Source: Kudoa neothunni (taxonomy: Eukaryota > Cnidaria). Taken from it: a stretch of DNA of 64,000 nt. The number at the start of each line of letters is the position of its first letter. The first letter of the stretch is position 1. Below, in pieces: positions 1 to 11,134 of this stretch. The stretch spans positions 7,812,001-7,876,000 of the forward strand of contig OZ199838.1 in the NCBI GenBank assembly GCA_964304625.1, in the 5' to 3' direction. Position numbers and translations under genes: made by a program. A model generated the notes under the pieces. That model did not search any database. It saw only the letters and a program-made list of their open reading frames with translations, and was not told the DNA's origin.

Positions 1-1675
1 TAAAATCTCTTAATTTATCACACAACCACGATTCTCTTAGTTTACCCTCAAAATTTTCGTCAAAGGCAAAAAAACTTAATGATGAGGAGATTACATATAT
101 CACCCAACTTGTTGAAGTCGACGGTAATTCAAAGGCTATCCAAGAAAAATTTTTAGGGAGAAGGGAAAGTACGTTTTGCTGAAAAAGCTAAGAAACATTA
201 AATATTCAATTAAGTCCCATTCAACCACACTTGATTGTTTGTTAACTCTAAAAAATAATCCTAATGTATTTATTGAAGTGTTAGAAGCTGAAAATAATTT
301 TAAGGGCCTTTTTTATCAAGATTTTGACATGAAAAAATGCCTGAAAGCTTACCCCGAAATAATATTTATTGACGCCACATATAAATTATTAGACTGTAGG
401 GCTCCAGTTTATTTTCTTGCGGTAATGGATGGAAGAGGAATGAGCGAGATTGTGGCAACAGGAATCCTCACCGAAGAAACCGAGGAAATATTGTCATGGT
501 TTATTAAAACAATTAAAAAGCATTACCCATTGATAGAAAACGAGACTAAAATTTTTATGACAGACAAAGACATAGTAGAACGAAAAGTTTTAAAAAATAT
601 TTCTCGAAATGTTAACATTCAATTATGTCTTTATCATGTCTTAAAAGCATTTAATCGTGAAATCAAGGTCGAGAAAATGAACATCAATTCTAAGGAAAAA
701 GAAATTTCACTCTTTTACCTACAAAAAATCTCATACGCCAAAAACAACGATGAGTATAATTCTATAAAAAACAATTTAAGGATAATGTAGGAGAAAACGT
801 TTATCGTTATTTTAAAAATAATTGGCATACCATCAAAGATGAATGGGTTATTGGTTTACGGAGATACGATGGAATGTTCTTAAATTTTACCAATAATAGA
901 ATTGAAAGTATCAATTCCAAAGTAAAACAAGTGATTCCATTGTTTTCTTCTTTTGAAGAATTTTTCAAGAAGTTTCTGGTTTACATAAATACTTCAAGAA
1001 TGGAGAATGATAATAAGGCTGTTCAAGAAATTTTAGACTCCTCAAAAATTCATTGATCTTGATATAATCGAGTATTATAATTATTTAACAAAATATCCAT
1101 TTCAAATGGTTTCAAATGAATATTCTAAAGTTCTATCGCCAGAAAACATCGGTGACGAAATTTTTCCAGGTAGTTTTAATATGCCTTCCAATGATAAATG
1201 TGGCTGTCCCTTCAGAATCAGCATGAACTTACCATGCTGTCATGTATTTACATATCGGAAAAAGTGTAATCTTCCACTTTTTGATAAATCTTTGTGCTCC
1301 AAGAGATGGACGAAAAATTACTTTATTGAAAACTCCAGGTTGCAAGAAAATGTTTGCAAAAAGAATGATGTCGACTTTGGAAGCGATTCGATTATTTTCA
1401 GTTCTTTACCCAAGAATGTTCAATATTCAGAACAGAAAAAATTTAATGAAGCTTCTAGGTTAATGAAAACCGTCGCTGCTAGAATATCAGAAAAAACAGG
1501 CCCTGAATACAATTATTGGATAGATATGCTGAAACAGTTTGTGGAATGCATTGAAAATAATGAAAAAATTGCGATAACAAGATTTAACGATAATGACTCT
1601 ACACGTGAGGTCTCAGCAGCCTCAAGCAAAAACATCACTGCATCTAAAAGTATTCATTTATATAATATAATGTAA
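1..1675 (+). pseudogene. MULE transposase (copy A1), frameshifted
   Basis: Mutator-like DDE transposase, which cuts and pastes its own element. Visible parts in order: the end of the N-terminal zinc-binding region (HNHD, about base 30); the RNase H-like core with 'FIDATYK' (first Asp, about base 370), 'TDKDIVE' (second Asp, about 560) and 'CLYH' (about 630); then a SWIM zinc finger, 'CGCPF' followed by 'LPCCH' (about 1200-1240). The frame changes three times, near bases 172, 775 and 1047, each time in or next to a short run of T or A. All three changes are also present in copy A2, so the parent was already broken. The reading frame ends at 1675. Assignment to MULE is firm from the DxTYK, SWIM and C-x2-H signatures; activity is unlikely. 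Confidence 0.9.
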
Positions 1676-2058
1676 TATTAATTCTGACCTTTATAGATTC
1701 AGAATTACATCATTGCCCTGTAAACGAAAGTCAACAAGAGTAAAACGGAATCCCTGTTTAAATATTTATTCTAATTATAGAGAGAAATCCAATAATGGTG
1801 AAAAATCATATGATATATCTGATGAAGATAATAAAATTTCAAGTAATACAACAATTAATTATATTTTTGATTCAAAATGTAGAATTAATTAATTTTGCCT
1901 TCAAAAATTAAATACAAGGGCCGCCCTAGGCCCTAGAGGTTCGCCGACGACTGTAATTGATATAAAAAGATCTAAAGTCCACATGAGTTTGTTCATGAAT
2001 TTAACTGAAAAGCAACAAATTTCGGGCATATTATAAATTTTTTAAATAATAAATAGCT

Positions 2059-2433
2059 ATGCTGAGTTGGTTCGTTGATACAAAAATTGCGAGAAGAGCT
2101 ATGGTTAATAAAGAAAAAATTGATGAAAAGGATGTCGAGGTTTTTTCCGATAACATAAGTGACGCGATTCTTGACCAAAGGGTTAAAATTGATAAAATAT
2201 TTCCTTATTTTACTGACGACGCCATTTATAATATTAAAACGATTATAAAAAACAAAAAAACCGTTGGCTATATGTGCAGTATCTGTAAAAACACGATTGG
2301 GAACATGGAATCATCTATAGGTTGTGATATATGCTTAGAATGGAGTCATTTCAAATGTCAAAATATCAGTATTGGTCCATATTCTAAATATTGGTGTTGC
2401 AACGAATGTAAAAAGTTATTCAAGAACAAATGA
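2059..2433 (+). CDS. PHD-finger reading frame of the MULE (copy A1)
   Basis: A 124-residue open frame starting with ATG at 2059, about 380 bases after the transposase frame ends. The C-terminal third is a C4HC3 PHD-type finger: CSIC, CDIC, HFKC and CCNEC are spaced as in the family (residues about 75-120), with a tryptophan before the last cysteine pair. PHD fingers read histone H3 tails; here the finger may be the C-terminal domain of the transposase or a second element-encoded protein. A second, decayed copy lies in A2, and MULE-B keeps a degenerate version, so the finger is a regular part of this MULE family. This copy has no break in the finger. Confidence 0.75.
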   Translation: MLSWFVDTKIARRAMVNKEKIDEKDVEVFSDNISDAILDQRVKIDKIFPYFTDDAIYNIKTIIKNKKTVGYMCSICKNTIGNMESSIGCDICLEWSHFKCQNISIGPYSKYWCCNECKKLFKNK

Positions 2434-3386
2434 AAGTACAAAGGTTGTAAACTTGAAAAAAAATATTTCTCCAACAAAAGAGTAGTTTTATTCGAATTAT
2501 CTTCAAAATTATTACGATTTTTCCTGATACAAATTTTTTTATTGCAAATACGAATAGTGCCAAACTATATTATATTTTTAATTACGCGAATAATCGAATA
2601 AATACTATTTCTTTGGTAAGAAACATTGGCTATTATAAGGTCGATTTGTTTAAAGCTTCGTTTTTAAAATTAAATTCTATAGTCTTAATTAGTTTCTATA
2701 ATGATGTCATATATAATCAACATTAAATAAATTTCATGTTTAAGAATATACCAATATAATTAATATTTTTTCGAACCCGGATGGAGATATTTACTTACTC
2801 ATTCGAAATAGCGTCGAAATTTTAATTTATTTACAAAGCAAGCATAATTTGAATAATATTTCGAGATAAATGTTGTCAAATTGCTTTACCGCTTGACTAA
2901 ATGAATTTTTGTTTGTTATGTACTATGTAAATTAACTTATTAGTACGAATCAATCTCTCGAAATTGAATATCAATAAATTATCAAACCGATATAAATAAT
3001 TATTAATTATTTCTCTAAATAGAATCAAATATATCTCAAAATTATTATTTTTAGATGCATTTTAAGGATAAATATAACGCATAATTAAGTCATTGGAATA
3101 TATAAATATGATGTAAATATTTCTATAGAAAACTTAGGCCTTATTAATCCAATAATTCATAAACGTGCTAGTTTATGTAAGATTGGTATTTTTCACAAGC
3201 CAAAAAATGAAGATCTCGATTCTATCCGTGTCTAAATAGGTGTCTGAGTATTCTCGTTAATTAAACTTAATTGATAGATATACGTGTGGTTAAAATGTTG
3301 TTTAAATATTAAATGTAATTTTATATCCACTCAAAGGAAATTTAAATAGCATGCGATGCTGATCTGCCGGACCAATAGTCACTTCA

Positions 3387-3873
3387 TTAAGCTTTTGCGA
3401 GTCCAAGAGATATTAATTTGAGTAATAAAAATAAATTTTTGTAAATTTTCTTCTGTCTCTATATCTTTGTTTACCTTCCCAAATAGTATTGCAAAAACTT
3501 TTCGAGCCGAGCCAGAATTTAGAATCGGCATTGAAAAATCTCCGGGCCAAAAAATAACGTTTTTAATACCACTTGAAGGTGATTTAAATAATTTTAGAAT
3601 GCAGAAAAATATAACACTGACATTAAATTATTTAGCATTGGTACCGGGCCATTAAATTTTTAAATGAACGCCAGGATTGATACTTTCCTTCATAGAAATG
3701 TTCATAATTTAAATTTAGTTAATCCAAATCGTTAAAGTACGTTTCTTAAAATTTTTTTAGTTATTCTGCATCTATGGGTTAATTTGAAACTTCAGTATAT
3801 TTTTTGAACATTATTAAGAAAAGTATCTATGCGAAATCTTCTCAAGCAATGCTGGGCAGTTCCCGCTAGTTGC
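3387..3873. other. Spacer between MULE A1 and the MITE tail
   Basis: AT-rich spacer with one open frame at 3467-3655 (62 codons) that resembles nothing I recognise. No intron signals, repeats or transposon ends could be assigned. Confidence 0.4.
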
Positions 3874-4075
3874 TGATAAATAAATTCATGTAAACCACTC
3901 CAGAAACAGCAATCCGCTGTACATCTGCTATGGAATTGTTAAATTAGGTGTATTGTTTACAATGTATAAAATTGAGATAAATTGAATAAGTTTAAAGCAT
4001 ATTTCATCTGGTGTCAAGAAATACCCCAGCCGGGCACACGCGTTTTGTTTCCTAAGTTAGTACAGGGAAGGTTAA
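3874..4075. repeat. Right end of a piggyBac-type MITE
   Basis: This stretch matches 51240-51447, the right end of the piggyBac-type MITE nested in the mariner, at roughly 85% by eye. Shared landmarks are 'ccagaaacagcaatcc', 'ggtgtattgtttacaat' and the terminus 'tagtacagggaaggttaa', ending in TTAA at 4072-4075. The left end of this copy was not found, so it is probably truncated. It lies about 120 bases beyond the fibrillarin stop codon. Confidence 0.65.
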
Positions 4076-4195
4076 AAAAGAATGTTGGTATAAAGTATTA
4101 TATATTGAAGTGGGAAGTGGCGGCACAAAAATGGAAATAATCTATTACGCTAAGATACATAATACAATACGTATATATCTAAAGACAAACATTCA

Positions 4196-5288
4196 TCAGT
4201 TTTTTTGTTTTTGTTGAGGACGATACACACCAACAACTACAGCGTGATCTCGCTCGTATGGTTCAAGTGTGATTTGCTCTTGCGGTTTGAGTTTGTCTGC
4301 CGTGAGTTTTTTTACCTCATCAGCAAATACAGCTGTAGGCTCTGCTGTGGAATCAACACAATTCGCTTTGATCGATATGAGATAATGACCACCATTTTTG
4401 AGGAAATGCTGTGCGTTCAGTGCCAAAATTCTGGACTGATCAGGTTGAGCTATATCGGAGAAAATGGTGTCCACCATGCTCAACATCATAGCATATCTTT
4501 GAGGATATCGAGCATCCTCAATAATAGGAACAATATTTGGTCGTTTTTTTGCAACACCCAAAAGATCGCGTCCTGACCTATGAGAAAATTCCACAGCATA
4601 AACTATTCCCTCTGATCCGACTATATCGGAAACATGTGAAACGGTGGTTCCTGAGGCAGCACCAAGATAAAGAACTTTTGATCCTGGTTTCATCCAGATA
4701 TTCTCAACGCCACCCAATATAGCAGCAGCCAACTTTGATCGAAAAGGATTCCACATACGATACTCAACTTTTTCCTCCGAATTTTTTTCCTAAAATAATT
4801 TTTTATGAAAAATTTAAGGAACTCAATAGCGGAATGGAATTTGCCTGAACGGATATTCTCTTTTCCTTGTATACAGACTCTCCAATAACCAGATTTCGCG
4901 TTACTAGTGCATCGTCTTTTCCGCGAGCTATGAAAACTCCAGGGTGTCGATGAGGCTCGATAAAAACTTTTGAACCTCCTCGAAATCCACCGCCTATAAA
5001 TAGGAATGAACATCAGGCAAACATTTCATTGCCCGAAATTACCTCCGCGGCCACCTCTACCGCCGCCACGACCTCTTCCACGGTCTCCAAATCCTCTTCT
5101 TGGACCATTTCCATCACCAAAATCTCTTTTAAAGCCACCGCTATCACCAAAACCACCTCGTCTACCTCTGAAACCGTCACCGCGTCCACCTCTAAATGAA
5201 CCTCGAGGACCGTCACCGTGACCACCTCTAAAAGAGCCTCTCGGTCGATCACCACTTCCACTTCTGAAGCCACCGCCTCTTCCTCTAT
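4196..5288 (-). CDS. FBL: Fibrillarin, box C/D snoRNP 2'-O-methyltransferase
   Basis: Fibrillarin transfers methyl groups from S-adenosylmethionine to rRNA ribose 2'-OH in nucleolar box C/D snoRNPs. Exons on the minus strand: 5288-5043, an RGG-rich GAR domain of about 81 residues (RGGGF, RGSFRGG repeats); 4993-4845, '[20 protein letters not shown]'; and 4789-4196, the methyltransferase fold with '[15 protein letters not shown]', the SAM-binding '[16 protein letters not shown]', '[14 protein letters not shown]', 'DIAQPDQ' and '[13 protein letters not shown]'. Intron 4994-5042 (49 bases) is GT-AG. The next intron ends with AG at 4790 and begins either with a GC donor at 4844 (55 bases, keeping Val-Gln) or a GT donor at 4850 (61 bases). 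The start exon is uncertain: 'ATGCCTG' with a GT donor near 5482 is one option. Residues of the core match the family throughout, so this is a live host gene. Confidence 0.96.
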
Positions 5289-5689
5289 CTGTAAAAAATG
5301 AGAACGGTAATCAAAAAAAAGTCACTTCCAAAGCCCATCTTTAGTGTAACGTGGCGTGCGCGCGCAGACGTGCCATACGTCAGTGAATACCACCTGCTGT
5401 TAGCGTTGCTAACGATGTCCGATTTTTTTGCCACGCTTAATTTTAAAATGGTTGGCGCATCAATAACCCCTATAACAAAACCAGGCATTTGTCGTGCATT
5501 TTAATAAAAATGGAAAACTAATAGATCTTAACTTCAATACGAGAAATCTTCAAATAAATGTTTTTGTAGTTGGTGTAATATCTCATTTCAACTTAAAATA
5601 TCAGTAGTTGGAGATCATGTAAGTTATAAATATTAATAACAACGACTACAACGATAATTATAATATTTCTGTTTTGGACTCTAAGAGAC

Positions 5690-6950
5690 ATATCGATATT
5701 AAATCTACAATGAACTTACCAAAAATATATGAAAACAAATATGTTTTCAAATCAAAAACATCGATTGATACCAAAATATTAGAAATACGATTTTTGCATC
5801 AACTACCATGCATACTCCTATTGTAGCAGCGGACCATTTAGGAATTATTATGAAGCAGGTTATGTGTACAAATTCAAACTGTTCAAATCTTGGAAAGGAC
5901 TTTAATGTTTATCACACCAAATGCTCTGCTATCATCAATAATGTATATGAATTAATTTGTACTTATTTTATTTTTATTGAAGGTAATATCAAAATCAATA
6001 AGATGAAATTGAAATATTACTTAGAGGGTCAACCATTTCCATTTTTAATTGATGAATGGTCAGACATAAATATAAAAACTCACTTGGGCATAGTCGTTTT
6101 ATTCTATTCTATTGTGGTGAAAACAGTTGTAACTCAATTGCTTGAAATTAAGGAAATTGAAAGAATAGACGCCGAAACTTTTTTTAACAGCCTTGATAGT
6201 TCGATTGCATCTTTTGGACTAAACTACAAGAATTTTAGTAGAATATGGATCTGATGGAGCTGCTGTTATGACCGGGATAAATAATAGTGTTTGGACTCGA
6301 ATACTTAATAAAAATCCAAATGTAACTCGATTTACTTGTCTATGCCATTCGCTCGACAAAGTTGTTGAAGACGTGTTTTTGAACTTACACCAAACATGAG
6401 CAGTATTTTGAAAAATATTCGAAAGTGGTTCTAGAAGAGCAATAAGAGGAAAATGAAATATTTGAAACTTTTTGACAACTCTGTTGAGTCCTCCTTTTCA
6501 GATGACCTTGATGACGTAAATCCTCCCTTTAAAATGTACACTCAAACAAGATGACTTTGTAGAAGTGGAATAATTGAGCACCTGATCAATAATTGGGATA
6601 TTCATGTTCAATATTTTACAAGTATCATCCCAAACTTAAAGCTAATCAAAAATATAAAGCACAAGTTAACCTTGACCTCCTAAAAAATATTGAATATAAG
6701 AAACTGTTCATTTTTATGTCTCCCATTAAAAAATTATTGGAGGAAAAAACAAGCTATTTCAAATGAAATTTATTGATCCCCAGATTGCAACCGAACAAGT
6801 TAATTTATTGGTAAAGTCATTTAATTCTAGATTAGCGCAAACTGTCCAGCTTTGCGCGGGATTGAGAAAATTTTATCATAGAAGAATACGGTCAACAAAT
6901 AAAGAAATATAAGACTCTTGATTAGCCCTGAGGAGAAATTAAATAAATCT
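5690..6950 (+). pseudogene. hAT-3 transposase, N-terminal and central part
   Basis: The longest open piece (5808-6254) carries 'HTPIVAADHLG', 'LIDEWSDINIKTHLG' and 'SLDSSIASFGL', followed in another frame by 'GSDGAAVMTG' and 'TCLCHSLDKVVEDV'. These are the D-containing and C-x2-H segments of hAT transposases of the zinc-finger (ZMYM/KIAA1586-like) type. Upstream, 'KILEIRF' is in a different frame. Several frameshifts and stops are visible. The transposase would bind hAT ends and insert with 8-bp duplications; this copy is dead. Confidence 0.7.
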
Positions 6951-7034
6951 TTTTTTATGTACCATATTTTTAACGACTGTGATGGGCACAGTAAAAAATG
7001 GAGATCATTTTAGAGAGATAATGAAAATGGCAAA

Positions 7035-7825
7035 ATCCAAATAACTCGGTAATAACTTAAAATAATTAATATTTATTTCTCAAAATAATATCTTTATCCG
7101 ACACATTCTTATACACTCTCTCCTCAAAACTGTTTTGTAGCCTCTTAATATGAACAAAAATATTTAAATAATTAGATAAAGTAAGATTTTAAGTTATACA
7201 TTAAATCTTATCGCTTAAAATTAAGATTAACGGGCGCTATAACAAAATTTTGGGACCAAGTTTCAATAAGTACGAATTGAATCCATTTGATTATAACATA
7301 CACATTCAATTCTTCATTATTTTCGAAAATTTTCGTATTTTTGCTACATTAAATGCTACTTAGAGAACTTTTAAAGTGTACTTATCAAGCCAAATATATT
7401 AAAAGTCCCAAAATAAGGAATGCATTTAAGCACACATCTACTTTAAATATACAGTTAAATTAACTATATAAGATGTATCTTGAAATCGTGGATACATAGC
7501 TTAAGATTGAATCACTAAAAATGTTCAAAACGACGTGCAGAAGTTCAGCGTAGATAAATGTCGCTATGAATAAACCAATACAATCCTATTATTGAAACCA
7601 CGCAATCCGCTTGACAAACCTAACATCGAGGACAACACAATTTCCTACATTAATTTTGAACTTTAGTCAATGTAATAACAAATAAGATAATTTTTAAATT
7701 ATCTTAAACTATTAAAAGTTATATAAATATCTAGCTATAACGAAAAACTTTTTCCACATGTGCGTACTTAGGTGCACACACAAGCATGCATACCGACAGT
7801 CCTCCATTATATACATAAAGGATTG
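7035..7825. other. Unassigned stretch inside hAT-3
   Basis: About 790 bases of AT-rich sequence separate two recognisable hAT-3 fragments ('FREIMKMAKS' ending near 7030 and 'LLEAAKYLNEID' from about 7833). It is probably another insertion or a diverged part of the element. No open frame, terminal repeats or target duplication could be identified. Confidence 0.4.
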
Positions 7826-8069
7826 CAAAATTACTTGAAGCTGCCAAATATTTAAATGAAATCGATTATGGCTTTAAATTCATGGAATTAATTCCTGAAT
7901 TGGATACTAAAATCCTAGCTAAGAGGTGTCTTGAAAAAATATTGAGTGAATTACGCACCAGCCTTTTAATTCATATGAGCAAATAAAAAAGTTACCTTTT
8001 TAAAACCAATCTACATATTAAATTCAAACATTAAACCTCAATTTCATATGCTGCCAGATAATTCATTTA

Positions 8070-9392
8070 CAGGGTATTTCATAATGAATCGGACACATTT
8101 CAAAATTAATCAAAGGCGCGTTAGACATAATTTGAAATCAAGAAAAAATACTGGTTATATTTATAAACTCGAAATTAGGAAAAATAGCTAATATTGTTCT
8201 ATTTAATTGTTTAACCCTTCATATACATTGTCCCACATTTTTCTAAAAAAGTTCCAAAAAAATTGAGAGTCGTTTTGGTTAAATTCGTCCATGGATTTAA
8301 AGATGTAATCAACCAAAGCATTTCTACTTTGGGCTCTTGGGCGGTAACTTGAGACTTTTGCCTTTAAAACAGAAAACACGTTCTCAATAGGATTTAGCTG
8401 AGGAGAATATGACGGCAAATATAGGCATTCGATTGAGTTAGTACTCATCAGGCTTTTTACCTCTTGTACGTGATGAAACCTAACGTTATCCCTGACAAGA
8501 ACAACATCAGAAGAGATTTTTCGTTCTAAAATCACTTGTTCCAGAAATTCAAGAAATTGGGTCCTATCAAATCCACCATCCAGAATTTTATGGCCAATTA
8601 TTCCTTGAATGGAAAAAATAGCGCATAACGATATATTTCGTCCCCTAGAAGGGCGTACCATGGCGATTGCGTCTTTGTTGGGTTCCGAGTAACCATAATT
8701 GTTCGATACATGGAGATTGAATCCACATTCGTCCAAAAAAACAATGTTCTTTCTTCTCAGACCTATAATCTTGGAAGCATATTCTGCTACCATTCTTTTG
8801 TGAGAATCCGTCAAAATAACGGAGGCCTTTAGTTTAAGCCGTTTTCTCATTAGTCCAGCGGATTTTATCAGTCGGCATACAGTACTATTGGACAGGTTTA
8901 CATCCTCTCTCGCGAGTAGTCTTTTTACGCCGACTTGTGTTAGGCTGTTATCTCGGCCAACAATTTCTCTCACTTTGTTTTCGAGAATCGAATTATTTTT
9001 CGGATGACGCCCCTTTTTTGTGCAAATGCATCGTAGCTGTGGGCTTCTGGGTTGGTTTCAATAAAAGCTTTGATTTTATATATTTGGGACCTTCCCAAAT
9101 CAGTAATTTCGGATATTTTTTTTACGGTCTCTTGTTTTAGAAGTCTTTCAATTTGACCATATAATGTTTGGTCGATCGCTTTATATTTTTTTCTTTCGTC
9201 CATTATGCCTTAATAATATATTAACAAAACTGTACCATAATTTCATAAAACTAATTAATCATAAAAAAATAAAAAGCAAATTGCTTTAGCCTGATTAAAA
9301 ACAAATCCTTTTGTTTACGTCGCGTGTCCGATTAATTCTGAAATATGTCCCATAATTTTTGAAATTTGGTCGATTTATTATGAAATACCCTG
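8070..9392 (-). mobile_element. IS630-like (Tc1/mariner superfamily) transposon, DD34E
   Basis: 1,323 bases bounded by inverted repeats: left 'cagggtatttcataatga', right reading 'tattatgaaataccctg', flanked by TA at 8068-8069 and 9393-9394. The uninterrupted site is preserved at 53758-53759 in hAT-4 (minus strand), where 'gataattcattTAagaac' is continuous. The element lies in the opposite orientation to the hAT it interrupts. Confidence 0.93.
8203..9203 (-). pseudogene. IS630-like DD34E transposase, one frameshift
   Basis: A helix-turn-helix N-terminus (9203-8970, 'ISEITDLGRSQIYKIKAF') overlaps a catalytic part (8973-8203) in another frame, so a single frameshift near 8985 separates them. 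In the catalytic part 'VFLDECGFN' supplies the first Asp, 'VLVRDNVRFHH' the second, and 'LNPIENVF' the Glu exactly 34 residues later. The protein would be about 330 residues, normal for the family. Apart from the frameshift it looks well preserved, so it is among the younger insertions. Confidence 0.9.
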
Positions 9393-9394
9393 TA

Positions 9395-9748
9395 AGAACG
9401 AATTCGCGGGGAAAGAATACAGGCTATTTAACGAAGTAAATTGGAATCAATTTTTGGTGTGCGATGACGTCACAAAGTTGGGTTCACTCGAACTTTGGAG
9501 TAAGGTTTCTGAGCATAGTGACTTTAATTCAATTGAAAAATATTGCGTTTCACCTATTTTACTTCCCCTAAGCAACGCTTCCACAGAGAGAATATTTTCA
9601 TCTGTTGGAGTTTTCAAGACTATCGGGAGAAATAAAATGTTGTGTTTGACACTGGATTGCCTGGTTCGAATAAGAGAATTTTTCAATACATCAACTCACT
9701 GTTTCCATAATTTTGGCGTTACTGAAACATTGTTATATTTAGATAACA
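9395..9748 (+). pseudogene. hAT-3 transposase C-terminal dimerisation domain
   Basis: The open stretch 9454-9747 carries 'LLPLSNASTERIFSSVGVF' and 'RNKMLCLTLDCLVRIREFF', the hAT C-terminal dimerisation motif. It is about 80% identical to the minus-strand copy at 53674-53435. It is cut off at 9749 by the TTAA of piggyBac-1. Confidence 0.85.
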
Positions 9749-10208
9749 TTAACCCTTTGAGGACAACCTTATGGCCCTCCAGTTAAGTATAACCATGGGC
9801 TCCTGGGGCCCATGGAATTAAAATTGATCATATGGTGGATTAATAGTAAAGCCAACATTAAGTCTTGAATAGCTCAAATATGCAATAAAAACAATAAAAC
9901 TTCGAATAAGAGTAATTTTTTATGTTGGTATACAATCACACTTAGTGCAAGTGACATATTTTACAGAGTGTTCAGTACAAACATTGTTTTTACACGAATG
10001 GCAATATTGTTTACTTCTGATGATTCCGGTTGGGCAGATAGAACAGCGCTTTCTTATATTTTGTTCAATTTGCTCCGATGGAATTTTTAGCATTGTCAAA
10101 ATTGTAGCCAGCTATTTCTAGTGATCTTTTTACGTACGGCTGCAAAGATATTTGACTAAACTACACAATATGGGACCGCTTCGGTAAAAGTCGGATAACG
10201 GTCGAGAA

Positions 10209-11090
10209 ATGAGTTTCACGCTAAAAAACTTTGATTTAGAAAATATTGACACCATAAAGGCCACTGATTATGGGTTTTTTAAATATGATACGATGTATAC
10301 CATAAGAACTTTTAAACATCCCGGCCTTATTTCTTCACAGAAGAAATGTGAATGCGGATGCATGATGCGAGAAGTTTTTGATAAGTCTCTGAATGATTTT
10401 TTTTCCGCTGTCCAGATTGTAGACGAAAAAAAAATCTAAGAGTTGGCTCAATTTTTTAACATTCGAAGCTTCCACTATGGAAACTTTTTCTTTTTTTTTG
10501 TATTGCACATCCAATTCAAAAACGTGACATATGAAGAAATCCAAACCCATACTGAAATTTCATTGCATAATACGATTCATGATTGGAGGGAATTAATGCG
10601 GAGTATTATCACTCTAAAAATCACCGATGAAAATAAAAAAATTGGGGGTGAAAACGTGATAGTGCAAATTGATGAGACTGCCGTCACTAAACGCAAATAC
10701 AACGTTGGGCGTCTGTTGAAAAATCAACGATAATGGATAGTTGGTGGTATCGATGGGAGTGGCGATTGTTTTTTTGAGTTGACCAACAAAAGGAACCGTG
10801 ATATTCTTGAAAATATCATTTTAAATAGAGTGATGGAAAATTCAATTCTATGGACCGATAGCTGGGCTGGATATCGACGTGTAAATGAACTTGGATTTCT
10901 TTACGAAACTGTGACACACAAATATTCGTTTGTTTCGGGTACTGGTGTCCGTACTAACCGAATTGAAGCTACTTGGGGTGCTTTCAAGGGAAAGTACCGT
11001 AGCATTACAAACAAAAACCTTGACTCGCTCTACGATTATATATCTGATTATATTTTCTTTCAAAAATATAAAAAATGCGAACTAAGTTAA
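10209..11090 (+). pseudogene. Merlin-3 transposase (ISXO2-like DDE)
   Basis: Three consecutive open pieces. 10209-10439 holds a small cysteine-containing N-terminal zinc ribbon ('CECGCMMREVF'). 10443-10733 carries 'GGENVIVQIDETAV', with the first catalytic Asp in 'QIDE'. 10779-11090 carries 'LWTDSWAGYRR', with the second Asp, and 'VRTNRIEATWGAFKGKYR', with the Glu in 'RIEATW'. Stop codons near 10440 and 10731 and a frame change separate the pieces. All three catalytic residues survive. The nested Tigger-1 lies just downstream of the frame and not in it. Confidence 0.88.
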
Positions 11091-11134
11091 TTTTTTAGAG
11101 AAATAAACTATAATTTTATCGTATAATCTGAATA

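Larger units (their letters stand above)
1..3386 (+). mobile_element. MULE DNA transposon, copy A1 (5' end outside window)
   Basis: The first 3.4 kb is nearly identical to 16485-19601 plus 21754-22015, which form the second copy (A2). A1 holds the transposase remnant, a PHD-finger reading frame and a long AT-rich 3' tail. It ends near 3383-3386, where the match to A2 stops just after 'gccggaccaatagtcac', corresponding to the inverted terminal repeat of A2. The flank after that point differs from the flank of A2, so A1 is a separate insertion and not part of a segmental duplication. A1 lacks the MULE-B insertion and so preserves the empty site at 3108-3116. The left end and its target duplication lie outside the window, so the exact 3' boundary is uncertain by a few bases. 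Confidence 0.9.

Noticed and set aside
1-3386. Segmental duplication as the reason for the two MULE copies
   Set aside because: The 3' flanks are unrelated outside the terminal repeat and A2 has its own 9-bp duplication, so these are separate insertions.
5006-5273. Proline-rich and acidic reading frames on both strands
   Set aside because: They are other frames of the fibrillarin RGG-rich GAR exon.
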